Assembly: GCA_037176845.1 (NCBI GenBank)
Contig: JAYKXP010000012.1
Location: 620,001 to 684,000, forward strand
Direction of reading: 5' to 3'
DNA from: Paramarasmius palmivorus
Lineage: Eukaryota > Basidiomycota > Agaricomycetes > Agaricales > Marasmiaceae
DNA: 64,000 nucleotides
Part shown: in pieces, positions 32,251-43,336 of the stretch
Numbering within the stretch: the first letter of the stretch is position 1
How the letters are laid out: every line of letters starts with the position of its first letter
The notes under the pieces: generated by a model
Seen by the model: only the letters and a program-made list of their open reading frames with translations
Database searches by the model: none
What the model was told of the DNA's origin: nothing
Made by a program: the position numbers and the translations under genes

Positions 32251-33022
32251 ATGTCTTCAACATTAACTCCCGCCTCCGCAATGACCTACTCCAAGTCTTC
32301 CCCTTTACCCCCTGTCACCACTACTGAGTCATCCTCCGTTGGACCTGCCGATAAGGACAACAACGTGGACGACATGTACTCTGAGCCTCAGTCTCTCTCT
32401 CATTCCTTCCCTTGCTTGTACACTCTCAAAGACCAGCGAGAATACGAGCACGACCGCCAGCGTTTCAAGCACGTCACCGACTATATTCAGATGCGGGCAC
32501 GGAAGGGTCGGGAAGCTTATCCGGCCAATGGAACGCTACCCAGGAGAGGTAGACTAGGTTGGTTACCCAGTTACTTCTCCAAGACGGCGACCGAGAACGA
32601 TGCTGAGAAGGAGAAGAGGGCTAATCTCTCATGCAACACATCTGAGCCTGTCGAGGATGAATGGGTTGAATGGTCTAGTCCGAACGGTACCGACTATCAC
32701 GGCTTGGACAAGCATAACCCCTCAACGGAGGCCAAGTTGTTGGATTTGATTGTATCAACGAGGAAGCCTCGTAAGATCAAGGGTGAGTCCCGTCGTTCTA
32801 CTATTTCCGAAGACACGGATATCTCACACAGCGATACTTTTAGAACCGGAATTCGAATTCATACCCCACGTTCGCTCAGTCATCGTTCTGGATGATAAGA
32901 TGGCTCGCGATGTTACTGTGGACGAACCTTGGGAGCATGTTGCTCTCAGTGATCACGACGAAACTTCTGACGTCAAAGCGCCAACGTATGCCAGTATTGT
33001 TTCGAGTACCCCACCGAAGTGA
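32251..33022 (+). CDS. Hypothetical protein, 2 exons (236 aa)
   Basis: Exon 1 is 32,251-32,782 and exon 2 is 32,844-33,022, with GTGAGT..TTTAG borders and a phase 1 join giving KIK|EPEFEFIP. The N-terminus is Ser/Thr/Pro-rich and probably disordered. The centre has a conserved-looking segment, YEHDRQRFKHVTDYIQMRAR followed by LGWLPSYFSK. The C-terminal part has EWVEWSSPNGTD and later EPWEHVALSDHDE. No domain, signal peptide or membrane span is seen. The function is unknown; the composition suggests a cytosolic or nuclear protein with short linear motifs. Confidence 0.65.
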
Positions 33023-33507
33023 TTGGTTCGTCATACCTTCAAGCGAGGCATATTCTTGGCTGGTTATCTATTCGTTTCGCACCTTCATGACACGTTCCTT
33101 ATGAGCCCCTTCATTTGCCACTGATATCATACACATATAATCCCTACGTGCTTTGGACATTGATACCTTACATGTATTCAAGGACTTCTCTTGTTGTACG
33201 GAATGGATTGTAATACGATACGAAGATCTTGTAGATAACATAGCGGGTAGTACCCTAGATCTATACACTGACAGTATGCATGATATGAATGCTATGCTAT
33301 ATGTATAAATTCACCGCGAATAAATCGCATGATACAAGACCCTTACTTACCTTACGGGAAAGCTGATGGGTAACGGTGCGGGAGAAGGTGTAGACGTCTC
33401 TCCATTCACTCCAATGGCGTCAACAAGAGTCTTAGTGTGCTTGGGGCAATCGCGCGCGCCTGTGCCTATTCATGGGTTCCCGGGTTCCTGGCCCTTGACA
33501 AGCAGAA
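33023..33507. other. Intergenic, no gene seen
   Basis: 3' flank of the preceding gene. Only short frames without domains. Confidence 0.4.
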
Positions 33508-33956
33508 CTAGTCAGATGGGTGAATGGTCGACGTCGACATACGATATGTAATGGTGACGCTCTGCTTGAAGTAAGAGCCTGAATGCATAGCATAGCTATT
33601 CGGTGGTGCATCTCGAAAAGTGGCTAAATGGGTAACACTGTAACGATTCATCCAGCTTGTCACGGCGTTTGAACAGGATACCGGTTTGGGAAGGTTCAGT
33701 TTGGTAGTAGCATTGCCACTGCTCTCTTGCACGGCCGTTGGGAACGATAATATGAATTGGATTTCACAGGAAACACCCGTTTGCATCTGGCTGACAGCAA
33801 GTGTAAATCGCCAGGAACGAGTTTCAGAGTAGAAGACTTACTACAGCAGCTGCCAGCGGTAGAACCCCTCGGGTTCAGGAGCAGCAGCAATGTGTGTACG
33901 ATTGAAAGTTCCAGAGGGTCATAGAATCGAGTCAAAAGGAAAAGAGTAAGTAGCAA
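33508..33956 (-). CDS. Possible small gene (probably 2 or more exons), unknown
   Basis: The minus frame ending at 33,508 reads like a real exon (GVSCEIQFILSFPTAVQESS, then LNLPKPVSCSNAVTSWMNRY and a Tyr/Thr-rich end) and is preceded by an acceptor-like TGTCAG. An upstream stretch GTFNRTHIAAAPEPEGFYRW could be the preceding exon. I could not fix a start or signal peptide. Two Cys residues and N-glycosylation-type NxS/T sites would suit a secreted protein, but this is a guess. Confidence 0.3.
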
Positions 33957-34129
33957 AATATTTCCTAGTAGAATTGCATCCAGTCAAGCCTGAGGCATCA
34001 GAACGCCACCGGCAGGCATTTCGAAGTTGTTGGCCTGAGCGTGGGAATTCACCATCAATCGCACTAAAGTTTTCGGGTCACGGTTCGCGAACTTGTTCTA
34101 ACCAGCCACTATCGAGACGGGGCACAGTC

Positions 34130-37100
34130 ATGTCCTCTGAACCTATATCCCAAAGCGTTCCGGAAAGCGATACCCCGAATACCCTGGACTCAACCGTTCA
34201 ATACGAGACTTTCTCTCGTGGACCTTCAGAAGAACCGTCTGCGCTATCCGAAGACATTGCCGAAGTTTCGCAGAAAAAGAAGAAGAAGAAGAAACCCAAG
34301 AAATCTGCAACCGCAAAGGCGAAGGAAGCAGCGGAGAAGGCCGCGAAAGCTGCTGCTGAAGCGAATAAACCAGCGGTGCTGTGTATTAGCAGGAACAAGC
34401 ATTGGAAATATATCAGTTCATACCACGTATGTTCTTCGTTCTTCAGCGTAAGACGTGTTCTTAAAGTTTGTAGGGACCATGGCTTCAACTCCCCCTCGAA
34501 TTGCTGGAATCTCTTCTATTGCTAAATCTCGACCCAGCTACTCTCGCACCATCAGAACTACAAAACCATATACCGACATCTATTTCTTCCAGTTCTACTC
34601 CTACTTCATATAATAAATCTCGCCAAAAAGATAAGGCTAGAGATCGCGGATTCCACGCTCTATCTTCAAACGACGGCGCTGGTACATTCACCAACCCAAA
34701 CGGTTTATCTGTCAACATTAGCGCGAACAACGCCTTTCCTCTTCCTCCACCTCTACCTTCACCTGAACCAGGAAAAGCTGCCCCTCCTCCTATAGATCCA
34801 GGCGTGTTTCGAAATGTCACTTCTATAAGACGTCTCATTGACGAAGCTGCTGAATTATCGGTTCGTGCTTCGTCCGGTCTCTCAGCTGCCGAGTTAGGAT
34901 CCATGCGCTCTTCTGGCAGTGGTGCGTTTGGCTACGGAGGTGGAATGGGGTTAGGACTAAATGGTAATGGTTACGGTGCTTGGAATGCTGCCCAGACCCT
35001 TGGGATTAACCCTATGGGAAACGGTGGTGGTGGAAGGAACGTCGCAATGAGTGCGATGCGGATACATCGACTCAGGGCACTGGCAGTACAGAAGCTAGCA
35101 CAAGCTTACAAAGCCGATGAAATTGCTAGCAGTGTTATGGTTATGCAAGGGGGAAGTGTATTTGACGATGTCGCCGAGAAGGTGCTAAAAGTTGGCGAGT
35201 CATCTCCTTGATATCTCCTGTCAGCCGATTTACATTTGAATTGTCGCAGACCCGAACGACGCCGATGCGAGATATGTTCATTTCTTCCATGAAAAGATCC
35301 CGTCGCGGTTAGTTTTCCATTTCCTCGTCTTCAATTGTGATCTTACGTGTGCTACCCATAGACAACTAGCCGAATCTACGAATACTCAGCTGTTGGATGA
35401 ACTCATCCGTGCACAGCCCCAACGTCTCGAGCTATACCGCACTCGCGGGATCGTTCACTGTTTCAGAGACGAATATCCTCAGGCTACCAAGGATTTTACG
35501 TTCGCATTGAAGGAAGCCCGTGCAGCCCGCAAAGCCAAAATGTCCCACGTTCACGGAGACTCTGTTGGTACTACGAAAGGCACTGGAGGAAAGTCAGGAA
35601 AAACTAAAGGGGACGGAAAGGGCGGGAAAGGGAAAGGTGGAAAAAAGAAGAAAAACGCTCATAAACAGAATGGTTCATCCTTCCCCACTGGTGTCGACGA
35701 TATTGATGATGATGGAGGAGATTCGAACATGTTGGGTCCAGATACGACACCTACTCCATCCGCTCAGCAAGCTACGCCTGCTCAGCACCCATCTACGCTC
35801 GAAGATGCACCTGATCCTCTCGAACCGCAACTCCTCTTCTTGCGTGGAGCTGCTTATCTGTCCCACGCGGTGCACCTTATTGAAACTGCCGTACTTGAGC
35901 TTGAGGGTGTCGTCAAGGCACCCACTCTCGATGGGGCGGAATTACGATTGTGCTACCTAGAGGACGGGAAGTATGGCGGTGTCGAAGTTGGCAATCCTGA
36001 TGGCCCATTGGGCAAGTCCGGCGGCGAAAAGGTCCGGCGCTACAGAGAAGTGTTGGCGGAGTCTAAACATGGGAAGCGTACGGGGTTCAGGGAGAAGGTC
36101 GAGGGTCTTTTGAGGAAGAGTTTGAGGGACCATGAGCGTTTCTTGTCTCATTTCGACACTCTGGAAAGCGGTCCGCCACCACTTGGCATGGCAAATTTGC
36201 GGAAGAAGCGGAACGAGGAATATATTACAGTACACGACCCGGACACTATCATCAAAGAGGGTCAAGTGGAATTACTCTCTCAGACCGAATGTGCTTTCTA
36301 TATCTCAGAGAGCATTCGTCCAGGCAATCACAACAGTATGCCATCTTCCCCTGGTTCTCCATATTCTCCAACATGTGGCAGTTACTTCCCTGAACCACAA
36401 TCATCAAACGCAATGTTCACAACCTATCATCCACTGTTGGTGGAATCTCATTTCAGCATTTTGCTTTGTTTACTTCTTCTCGGTGATTTCGCTACTATTC
36501 TACCTACATTCGCGCGGACTGCTACCCTTGTTGATGGATTGGAGGGATACCCCATATTTTTACCTCCAAGGAGCATGGCACAGGCAGAGTTCATCGAGGT
36601 TTTGGAGCGTTTGGCAGGAGGTTGGAGTCATGGTTGCAAGATGAGCTGGGCAGAAAGGGCGCGGTTGAGAATGGAAAGAGCAGTCAACGAGGACAGGTTA
36701 ATTGAAGGTGGTTCAATTGTCGAGGCCACTGACGAAGAACAGACTACTCCTACACTTGGAACTACGCACCATCTTCACGCTTCTCTCGGGGAATCCTCGT
36801 CCTCGTCCTCATCTTCACTTGTTGCTACCCCTTCGCGAAGTAACACCCCCGTCAGTGGCACGACCGATTCATACACGGGCGCCTGGGTAGAACCTCGTCA
36901 AGATGCCGTCGAGGCTTTGGAATGTGCGAGGATCCTGCTTGCGCCTGTCATTGCTCGTCAAAGAGAAAGGGTAGAGAAGGCAAGAGTCGAAAAGGCCGAG
37001 CAAGCAGCTGAAAGGGCTAGGGCCGCGTCGGCGGCATTGGTTAAAGCACGCGGAAGCCAGGAAAAGGGGCTGATTCAAGCAAATGGGAACGAGGCCAAGC

Positions 37101-37225
37101 AGAAGAAACCTGTTCCAATCAACATTCCACTGCACGGACCCCGAGTTGAGGTTATCCTAGCCTGGATGGGAGCTGTCCATTTGCCAGAATTGGAGGGAGG
37201 TGATATTGATGGGCATGTTATTTGA
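34130..37225 (+). CDS. Large conserved fungal protein, TPR-like, 4 exons
   Basis: Exons are 34,130-34,426, 34,474-35,194, 35,250-35,307 and 35,362-37,225. The N-terminus is Ser/Glu-rich, followed by a lysine block (QKKKKKKKPKKSA) and an Ala/Lys helix. The join gives ISSYH|GPWLQLPLELLESLLLLNL, a conserved-looking core. Then come Gly-rich loops, MRIHRLRALAVQKLAQAYK and the third join, which gives VLKVDPNDADARYVHFF. The last exon has LDELIRAQPQRLELYRTRGI and DEYPQATKDFTFALKEARAA, which resemble tetratricopeptide-type helical pairs. Later there is a second Lys/Gly tract (KGGKGKGGKKKKNAHKQ) and a C-terminal coiled coil. Only a GC donor at 35,195 keeps the frame between exons 2 and 3. The basic tracts suggest nuclear or nucleolar location. 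Biochemical role unknown. Confidence 0.75.
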
Positions 37226-37384
37226 AATCCTCGTTCAAAAAAGTTCACATTTACGGTATCTTCCCTATCTTCCTATCACCGTTGAACCGTTCCACATATG
37301 AGCTCCTTCGTGTATCTATGGCTCAAAGCCCAGGAATTCATAGCCGCCAGATCCAGACGAGGTATATGATCAACTACACATCTA

Positions 37385-38092
37385 TCAAATGTACAAGTTG
37401 TCTCGAGGGAAGCAACTGTTATCCATCAAAGGTAACCAGGTATCTCTTCTCAACTTCTCTGAAGTCCCCTTGATTGCGGATAAAGTCCATCCTTTTGATT
37501 CGCACTGAGGGAGGAGCATTGGCGAGACAAAGAACCGAAGATAGAGATCACTTACCGCCGGGCACCAGAAGATGTCGTCTCCGCAAGGCTTGAAACGCTC
37601 CATAGGCTCCGACGCCTCCCAGTCAAGGCAATAATAACACTGTCGTAGAAGTCCCTCTTCCCCCATGGTCACCTCGATCTCGAAACAAGCTATCTCCTTT
37701 CCACGTTCATTTGGTGCCTGAGATTGCTCAGCTCGCGTCCTTCCCGTCAGTCTGGCTACGGAAGGTTCCGAATCCAGAAGCAGATGGATTGGCGAACCTA
37801 TGTACTTCTGGGATGCATAGGCTGGATCATCTGGCTTGTATGGTGTATTCCCTGTTGTCGGATTCAACCAGAAATGCCGCTTTGCATGTTCCTCGGGCAT
37901 GGATGGATCTGGGACGTTGAGGGCACAAACGATGCGCTGCCCAGGTGGGGTTGTCATCCCGTACATTCGAGGGTAAGTGAGAAACCATTTCCGCTTGTAT
38001 CGACTCAGCGACATCTCCAGAAAAGCAGAATGGCGAGATTGGAATGATATTACTTCGATTTGAGTGTCACTTTCAACGGTCGGGGCAGACAT
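37385..38092 (-). CDS. Hypothetical protein (up to 235 aa)
   Basis: One open frame from an ATG at 38,092 (MSAPTVESDTQIEVISFQSR). It contains KRKWFLTYPRMYGMTTPPGQ, AKRHFWLNPTTGNTPYKPDD and CYYCLDWEASEPMERFKPCG. A 51-nt stretch with good GTAAGT and CTCAG borders (near 37,503-37,553) may be an intron; since 51 is a multiple of three, both spliced and unspliced forms keep the same frame. The protein is rich in Trp, Tyr, Pro and Cys and has no signal peptide. No family recognised. It lies tail-to-tail with the TPR-like gene. Confidence 0.55.
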   Translation of the reverse strand: MSAPTVESDTQIEVISFQSRHSAFLEMSLSRYKRKWFLTYPRMYGMTTPPGQRIVCALNVPDPSMPEEHAKRHFWLNPTTGNTPYKPDDPAYASQKYIGSPIHLLLDSEPSVARLTGRTRAEQSQAPNERGKEIACFEIEVTMGEEGLLRQCYYCLDWEASEPMERFKPCGDDIFWCPAVSDLYLRFFVSPMLLPQCESKGWTLSAIKGTSEKLRRDTWLPLMDNSCFPRDNLYI

Positions 38093-38728
38093 GTCTTAGG
38101 GCAGAGAGAATATTGGATGTTGAGTAAGGTCCTAGAACTGACTACTGATAAGGTCTTCCTGAGAGGCAGTGGTGAATTTGTCATGTCGACGAGTTGGACC
38201 ATGATGTGGCACACTGGGACAAAGGTGCAATCTCTTGGAAAGTTGGAATGGCGGTGGGTTGTATTTACATTGAATCACGTCGCCATATGGATTGATGGTT
38301 GCTGATGGTCGCTCTCTGGATGATAGGCGTAGGGTGTCGAAAGCTGTCGAAGACTTACATGGCCATTGATGGGACCTACCGTAGCGTCTTTGATGCCCGT
38401 TTTTTGCCGGCGGAGTATCATCAATTGAAGACGTCGGGATCCTCGGTGCGCCCTTTTACGAGCCAACATAGAGCACACCTGCAGATTGCGTGCGATCTGA
38501 GATGCTGATGGTACCAGATGCCATCGCGACTAATGCCACCTTGTGTTTCGCCTCCAAGCAACGGACCAGTATGGATTTGAAGAGCTTGGTCACGGATGTA
38601 TAAAAGACGATGGCTTTGAAGCTAGTCTTCAGGCAATAGTCCCGCGACAGGATCGCTTTCGCTTCTTTGGCCTTTATCTTGTTTCCTTCTCTTTCTGTAG
38701 GACCGGCTCCTATATCCCTTTCGCTACC
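38093..38728. other. Intergenic, promoters of two divergent genes
   Basis: Separates the hypothetical gene (-) from the secreted ADP-ribosyltransferase-like gene (+). Small frames on both strands lack support. A pyrimidine-rich run (TTTCCTTCTCTTTC) lies about 40 bp before the ATG at 38,729. Confidence 0.4.
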
Positions 38729-40102
38729 ATGCGTTTCTCTATCGCTCTTTTGATGTTATTGTTGTGCCTCCTGGAGGTCGTCCATTCTTTACCTGCTCCT
38801 GCTGCCAAGGTATGTTCTCTCCTAATGATCTAGTCTCCCTGAGTTAATATATTTTACAGAAAGCAACGACGAAGAAGGTCGCCCCAAAGAAAGCGGCCGT
38901 GAAGAAACCTGCCGCTCCAAAGGTGGCGGCGGCGAAGAAACCTGCTGCAAAGAAACCTGCTGCTGCAAAGAAACCTGCCGCCGCTAAGAAACCCGCCGCT
39001 GCGAAGAAGCCGGCTGCTACTGTAAAGAAACCTGCAGCTGCGAAGAAACCTGCCACCCCAGCTAAAAAACCAGCCACTACTGCAAAGAAACCAGCTACTC
39101 CTACCAAAGCGAACAACGGAACTGCCGCAGCCTGCCCAGTACGCAAGACCGCTGCCAAAGCCAAACCAGCAAAGAAACCACGAGATTTCCTTGATGAGTT
39201 CATTTCGACCATATTCCGTCGTCAGAACGAGGAATTTGTCGGATATCATGGTACTAACGGGGTGAGTGTATCCTTTGAACGATTGCCATATGTGCTCATG
39301 ACCCGTCTGTAGGCAAACGCTCAATTGTACCTTACGGCTGGCAGGAACGGAGAGGGTATCCCGGTGCTGTGAGTAGCCAAAGTCGCACTAGTACACAGCT
39401 GGCTGAATTTCAAATGCTTCTAGTACATCATTCAACGGAGCAGATGCTGAACTCGGAAAGGGAATCTACATCACCGACGATATTGATGTGTACGTGCAGT
39501 ACCAGAATGCTCCATGTGTACGGCCTAACACCTTTCCATCTAGCGCTCGTACATTCGCCACAGGTTCCGCTGGATCCCGGGCTGCAAAGGGTCAAACATC
39601 TGGTGGTCAGGATACCGCTGTCATTTGTAAGGTGGAAGCTAAGAGTACAACAACATGGAGAAACGTGGTCGACAAGGCTTTCATTCCTGCCAGCAAAGTC
39701 GCGAAATTAGTGGGAGGCGTCAACAATCCAGCGAAATTAAAGGAACAGGAAGACCTCATCAAGTGTAATAACATGTCGCCGGCTACTACTGTTAGGTTCT
39801 CAGTCCGTAAGTCAACTGTGTACTTGTCAAAAGCACATGTACTCATGCTATGGCTAGTTAACATCAGAAATCCTAATGGCAACGGCGCGAATCAGATGAT
39901 GGTACCTACCGGACTGTTCAAGAATCTCTTGTCAGTATCTTCCCCTTTTCCTTAGTGACAAGTAACTCATTGACCATTGAACAGTATCAGGGAATGTTTC
40001 CCCGCTACTGTACCAAATGACCAATTTGGTTCACCAACGCACCCCCAATTCAGCTTCAAGAGCTTGCGTGGCGCCTGGAGGACCGCAGGTGACGAATTTT
40101 AG
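38729..40102 (+). CDS. Secreted protein with histone H1-like Lys/Pro/Ala tract and ADP-ribosyltransferase-like domain, 7 exons
   Basis: Exon 1 (38,729-38,809) is a signal peptide (hydrophobic core SIALLMLLLCLL, then SLPAPAA). Exon 2 (38,860-39,261) holds about 18 blocks of AAKKPA/ATKKPA type, very like a linker-histone tail, then RDFLDEFISTIFRRQ and a GYHGTNG motif at its end. Exon 3 starts at 39,313. Exon 4 (39,424-39,489) has FNGADAELGKGIYITDDID. Further exons follow to a stop at 40,102, including a CKVEAK strand and FIRECFPATVPN. The YHGT plus GKGIYxTDD pair matches the NAD-binding His and Tyr motifs of the diphtheria/PARP-type ADP-ribosyltransferase fold. The third catalytic residue is not assigned. 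If active, it would transfer ADP-ribose from NAD to a target outside the cell or in another organism. Inferred function, not shown. Confidence 0.65.
38866..39110 (+). repeat. Coding tandem repeat (KKPA-type units)
   Basis: Imperfect repetition of AAGAAACCTGC(T/C)GC-type codon blocks encoding Lys-Lys-Pro-Ala, within exon 2 of the secreted protein gene. Unit length varies between 12 and 18 nt, and the number of units is likely to vary between strains. Confidence 0.8.
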
Positions 40103-40323
40103 GGAATTATAGTACCATCCATATGAACAGAGCATGAGAGAAGGAACTAATTCTATCTTAGCCTTATTGTTTAGGGTAGACCACAAGATAATGCAAGTTA
40201 CTTTGCCTCAAACGTCTGTTAAGTTTCGTGTTTGGGATCGGAAGTCCTGTGTCTAAAGACGTACACATTTCATTTCTCGAGTTCTAGGACGTCTACACGT
40301 GTATACGAATCTCTATCACTTCC

Positions 40324-42936
40324 TTACGACGGGAATGTCCCAAGGGTGAACAACATCTGTTTCTGCTTGCCTTTGCTTTTCTTCCCCTTCCCACCACCTC
40401 CACCACCTGTAGTCACCTCTCCGGTACCTTCAACCGGACCATCATCACCATTAACACCATTCGGTGTACTAGTGCCATTACTACTACCCCCGCCAGCACT
40501 ACTACCCCAAGCAGATACACTCGGTGGGGCCGTCTGTCCCAAAATGTTCCTCAACGACTGATTCCCGCTCACAGGAACCTTCTGTTTCGTATTCCCTGCC
40601 GAGGGGAGCTCAGGGAATAGAGCGTTCGATAATTTCGGTGGGGGTTGCCTCGAAGATGACGCCGAGGCTCGGCCAGGTATGGATACTATAGGCTGTGTAG
40701 CTGGTGCTGCTGGAGCAGGGGGAGCAGAAGATACCCAAGGTGTCTTGCGTTGGCCTCCTGTTGAGCGAGATGATGATGACCCAGCGGTATTTAGTGGAGG
40801 GAACTTTTCTGGTGGACGTTGTTGAGTAATCCAAGGACCGGGTGTGGACGATGACGAGGACGTGGCCGGAGCAGACGAGCTAGCGGCTTGTGCTACACGA
40901 TCCCATACGGCTCGAGATGAGCCTCGATTTGTTCGTGTGCTGGTGGAGTTTTTGGCGTTGAGGACACGTCCGCTGGTGATTCCGGCATAACCGGAGCCGA
41001 TAGCCGAGGGAACTAGTTCTGGGAATTGACGGCGTTGCTGGAGGTGTCATTTGAGGCTCAGTTTATACATTGACTAGAGAAGCATCGACGTACCTCAATT
41101 TCGAACCCTCTCCAGGATGTAAGCAGATCCTGCTTTTTGTCTTCTTCGTCTAACAGGTCTACGAAGGCGTTGACGATACTAGCCGTGTGTTCGAGGTGGC
41201 AGTCCAACACATTCCAAATAGTCGAAATGAGGTCTCGAGCACTCGATTCGGACGCACGATAACCTCTGATGGCAGCTTTGACAACAGGAACGGCGTTCGT
41301 TGGGTTCGGAGCAAACGATTGTAGACGTTCCATGAACGCAGTGTGTCGTCTGTGTTCAACAAGTAAGGAACTGATCTTTCGAACTTGAAGGTAAACCACT
41401 CACTCAAGGGTAGCTGGATCAACATCCCTTCTTGGCGGCGAAGGACTAGCTCGCCGACTAGGACCTGGAGGTGTAGGTCCATTTCTCGGACTGGGCGTAT
41501 TACCTCCCTCTACCGTCAACGCTGCACCGAATCCTTCCCTTCTACGCCCACCGCCCCCACCTGGTGGTCGTGTAGCAGCAGAAGCCGGTGGTTGAGCTGG
41601 AGGTGGTGGTGGTTGCTGTTGCTGAGGAGGTGGATCCCGATCCCTTCTTCCTCTGGGTCTCCCGGCACCAGGTACTTCCTCAAACTCAAAGTTGGCTTGA
41701 ACACGCCGCGCATCCCGTTTATCCCGAGCACTCATGTCAGCACCGTGGTCTTCTACCATGTGTGCTTGGAGGTCGATCGTGGAGTTGAAAACAACGAATT
41801 TTTGTGCGAGGCAGGCAGATTGAGTGCATGGGTGGTGTGCGGTGTTGAAGTGGTGTTCCTAAAAAAGATGAACTTAAGGTTTAGAGTTGAGAAACGTGCA
41901 TAGGGTCGCTTACTAGGCTGGGGTAATCTTGGAAGCTGGAGTGCGGAGTGTTCGTTAGGACATCAACGCGAGTGATACGGAGATTGTGCTTACTATTGGT
42001 CTCTGACACCATTACGCTTACACAAGAAGCACTCTTCGTGTCTTTCGCGCATGTGGGAATAGAGCTCGTCGTCGCTAAAGAAGCATTCCCGACAAAACTC
42101 GCAGAGGGGATGTATACCGCCTTCTATATCTTCTTTTGTGGCTTGCTTGGTGTTGGGACGACGGTTCATCGATGGAAGATGTGTGACTAGTTGTGCATAG
42201 GTATACAATGCATGTTCATGAGCGAATACTTTCTTGGACCGGATGCAAAGGTCGCTGAGCATGGAATGAGACCGATACTCGCAAGAGCGGTGACTGTAGA
42301 CATACCACATGAGTTTGTTATGATTAGCACGGACATGTAGCTTGAGATCACCCCAGCCCTTTGCGATGTAATCGCATACTGTATCTGGGCAATTGAACCG
42401 CAACAAAATGAGCGTTTCCTCCATCATCTCCTGCGTCTCGAATACGATTGCCAATCGCTCATCCTTGTAGGGTATATCATCGGTCTGATACGAGGTGAAT
42501 GGCTGATCTTCCGAGGTAGTGAAGATCACGGTTGGTTGAGATTCCTATGAGGCTTGTTAGAATGTCCCTATCGTTCGAGCAACTTGCAGCTTACTTTGCA
42601 AAATGTACAGTCCTTCTTCTTGTACAGAGCACGAAGCCTGAGCGCACAGACGTGACAAGTTCGATGATTGCATTGTGAGACTGAATAGTATTTGACTGGT
42701 TCCGCGCAAATCCAACAGACTGCGGCTTCCTCTCCATCCTGTGCTTCTTCCGTAGTCTTTTCAGCATTTTCCGCTGGCGTTTCGACCGGCTGTATCACTT
42801 CCTTTTCCTTTGCGGGGCCTGACCCAGCACCTCGATTTCCTCCACGGCCTGTCGCCTTACCGCGATTACCTCCGCGACCACCACGTCCACGTCCTCGTTG
42901 AGATTGTTTCGTGTTCATTGTCGCAGCCGTAGACAT
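40324..42936 (-). CDS. HEL2: RING-type E3 ubiquitin ligase of the Hel2/ZNF598 family (ribosome quality control), multi-exon
   Basis: The ATG at 42,936 leads through an RGRGGRGG tract to a RING finger: CWICAEPVKYYSVSQCNHRT, HVCALRLRALYKKKDCTFC. The next exon has the zinc fingers typical of this family: FNCPDTVCDYIAKGWGDLKL, the HVRANHNKLMWYVYS block, HPLCEFCRECFFSDDELYSH and HEECFLCKRNGVRDQ. A 22-nt microexon (41,914-41,935) supplies YFQDYPSL, followed by the EHHFNTAHHPCTQ exon and FVVFNSTIDLQAHMVEDHG. The C-terminal half is Pro/Ser/Gly-rich and ends at 40,324. Hel2 ubiquitinates 40S proteins of collided ribosomes and starts ribosome-associated quality control in the cytosol. Domain order is complete. 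It is divergent from the aspartate-semialdehyde dehydrogenase gene. Confidence 0.9.
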
Positions 42937-43336
42937 AATTCGATGAGATGAAGAAAAAAAGGTAGCGCAAAAACGGTGATCAACGTTTGTATCTGAGGAT
43001 TATTCACGTTTTAGCTGGACAGACTTCGGTCAAATAGACTGATTCGGATATTTTCGGTACCGTATCTGCCGTCTGCACTGCATGATATGACAGTCTCTAG
43101 CTCGAATCCATCATCGCCAGAGGAGTATCAGCACGTCAGATTCAAGGATAAAGCTTTCCTGAACCTCTTGCAATATTTCAAGGTATCGGGATTGGTGAAC
43201 TGGGATATTTTCCGGCCGAAAGTCGGAGTTTCGTCCGACACCTGGCCGGACCGGCGCCTATTTGCGTCATGAGTCATGTGCTGTCAAGAGAAGATTTTCT
43301 CCGCTTAATCCATCTAATCTTCCCCTTCCTCCCTTC
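42937..43336. promoter_or_regulatory. Divergent promoter region of Hel2-like and HOM2 genes
   Basis: A 400-bp interval between head-to-head genes. A 61-codon plus frame (43,087-43,272) lies here but overlaps the expected promoter and 5' UTR. No strong TATA box is seen. Confidence 0.4.

Noticed and set aside
38866..39110. CRISPR-like repeat array
   Set aside because: Repeats are contiguous coding units without spacers, in a eukaryotic gene.
38844..39324. Antisense frames opposite the KKPA tract (Phe/Gly/Ala-rich, resembling repetitive wall proteins)
   Set aside because: They arise from the complement of the Lys/Pro/Ala codon repeats; the sense strand has signal peptide, introns and domain.
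43087..43272. 61-codon plus-strand frame before the HOM2 gene
   Set aside because: No domain; lies in the divergent promoter and 5' UTR, and is out of frame with the HOM2 start.
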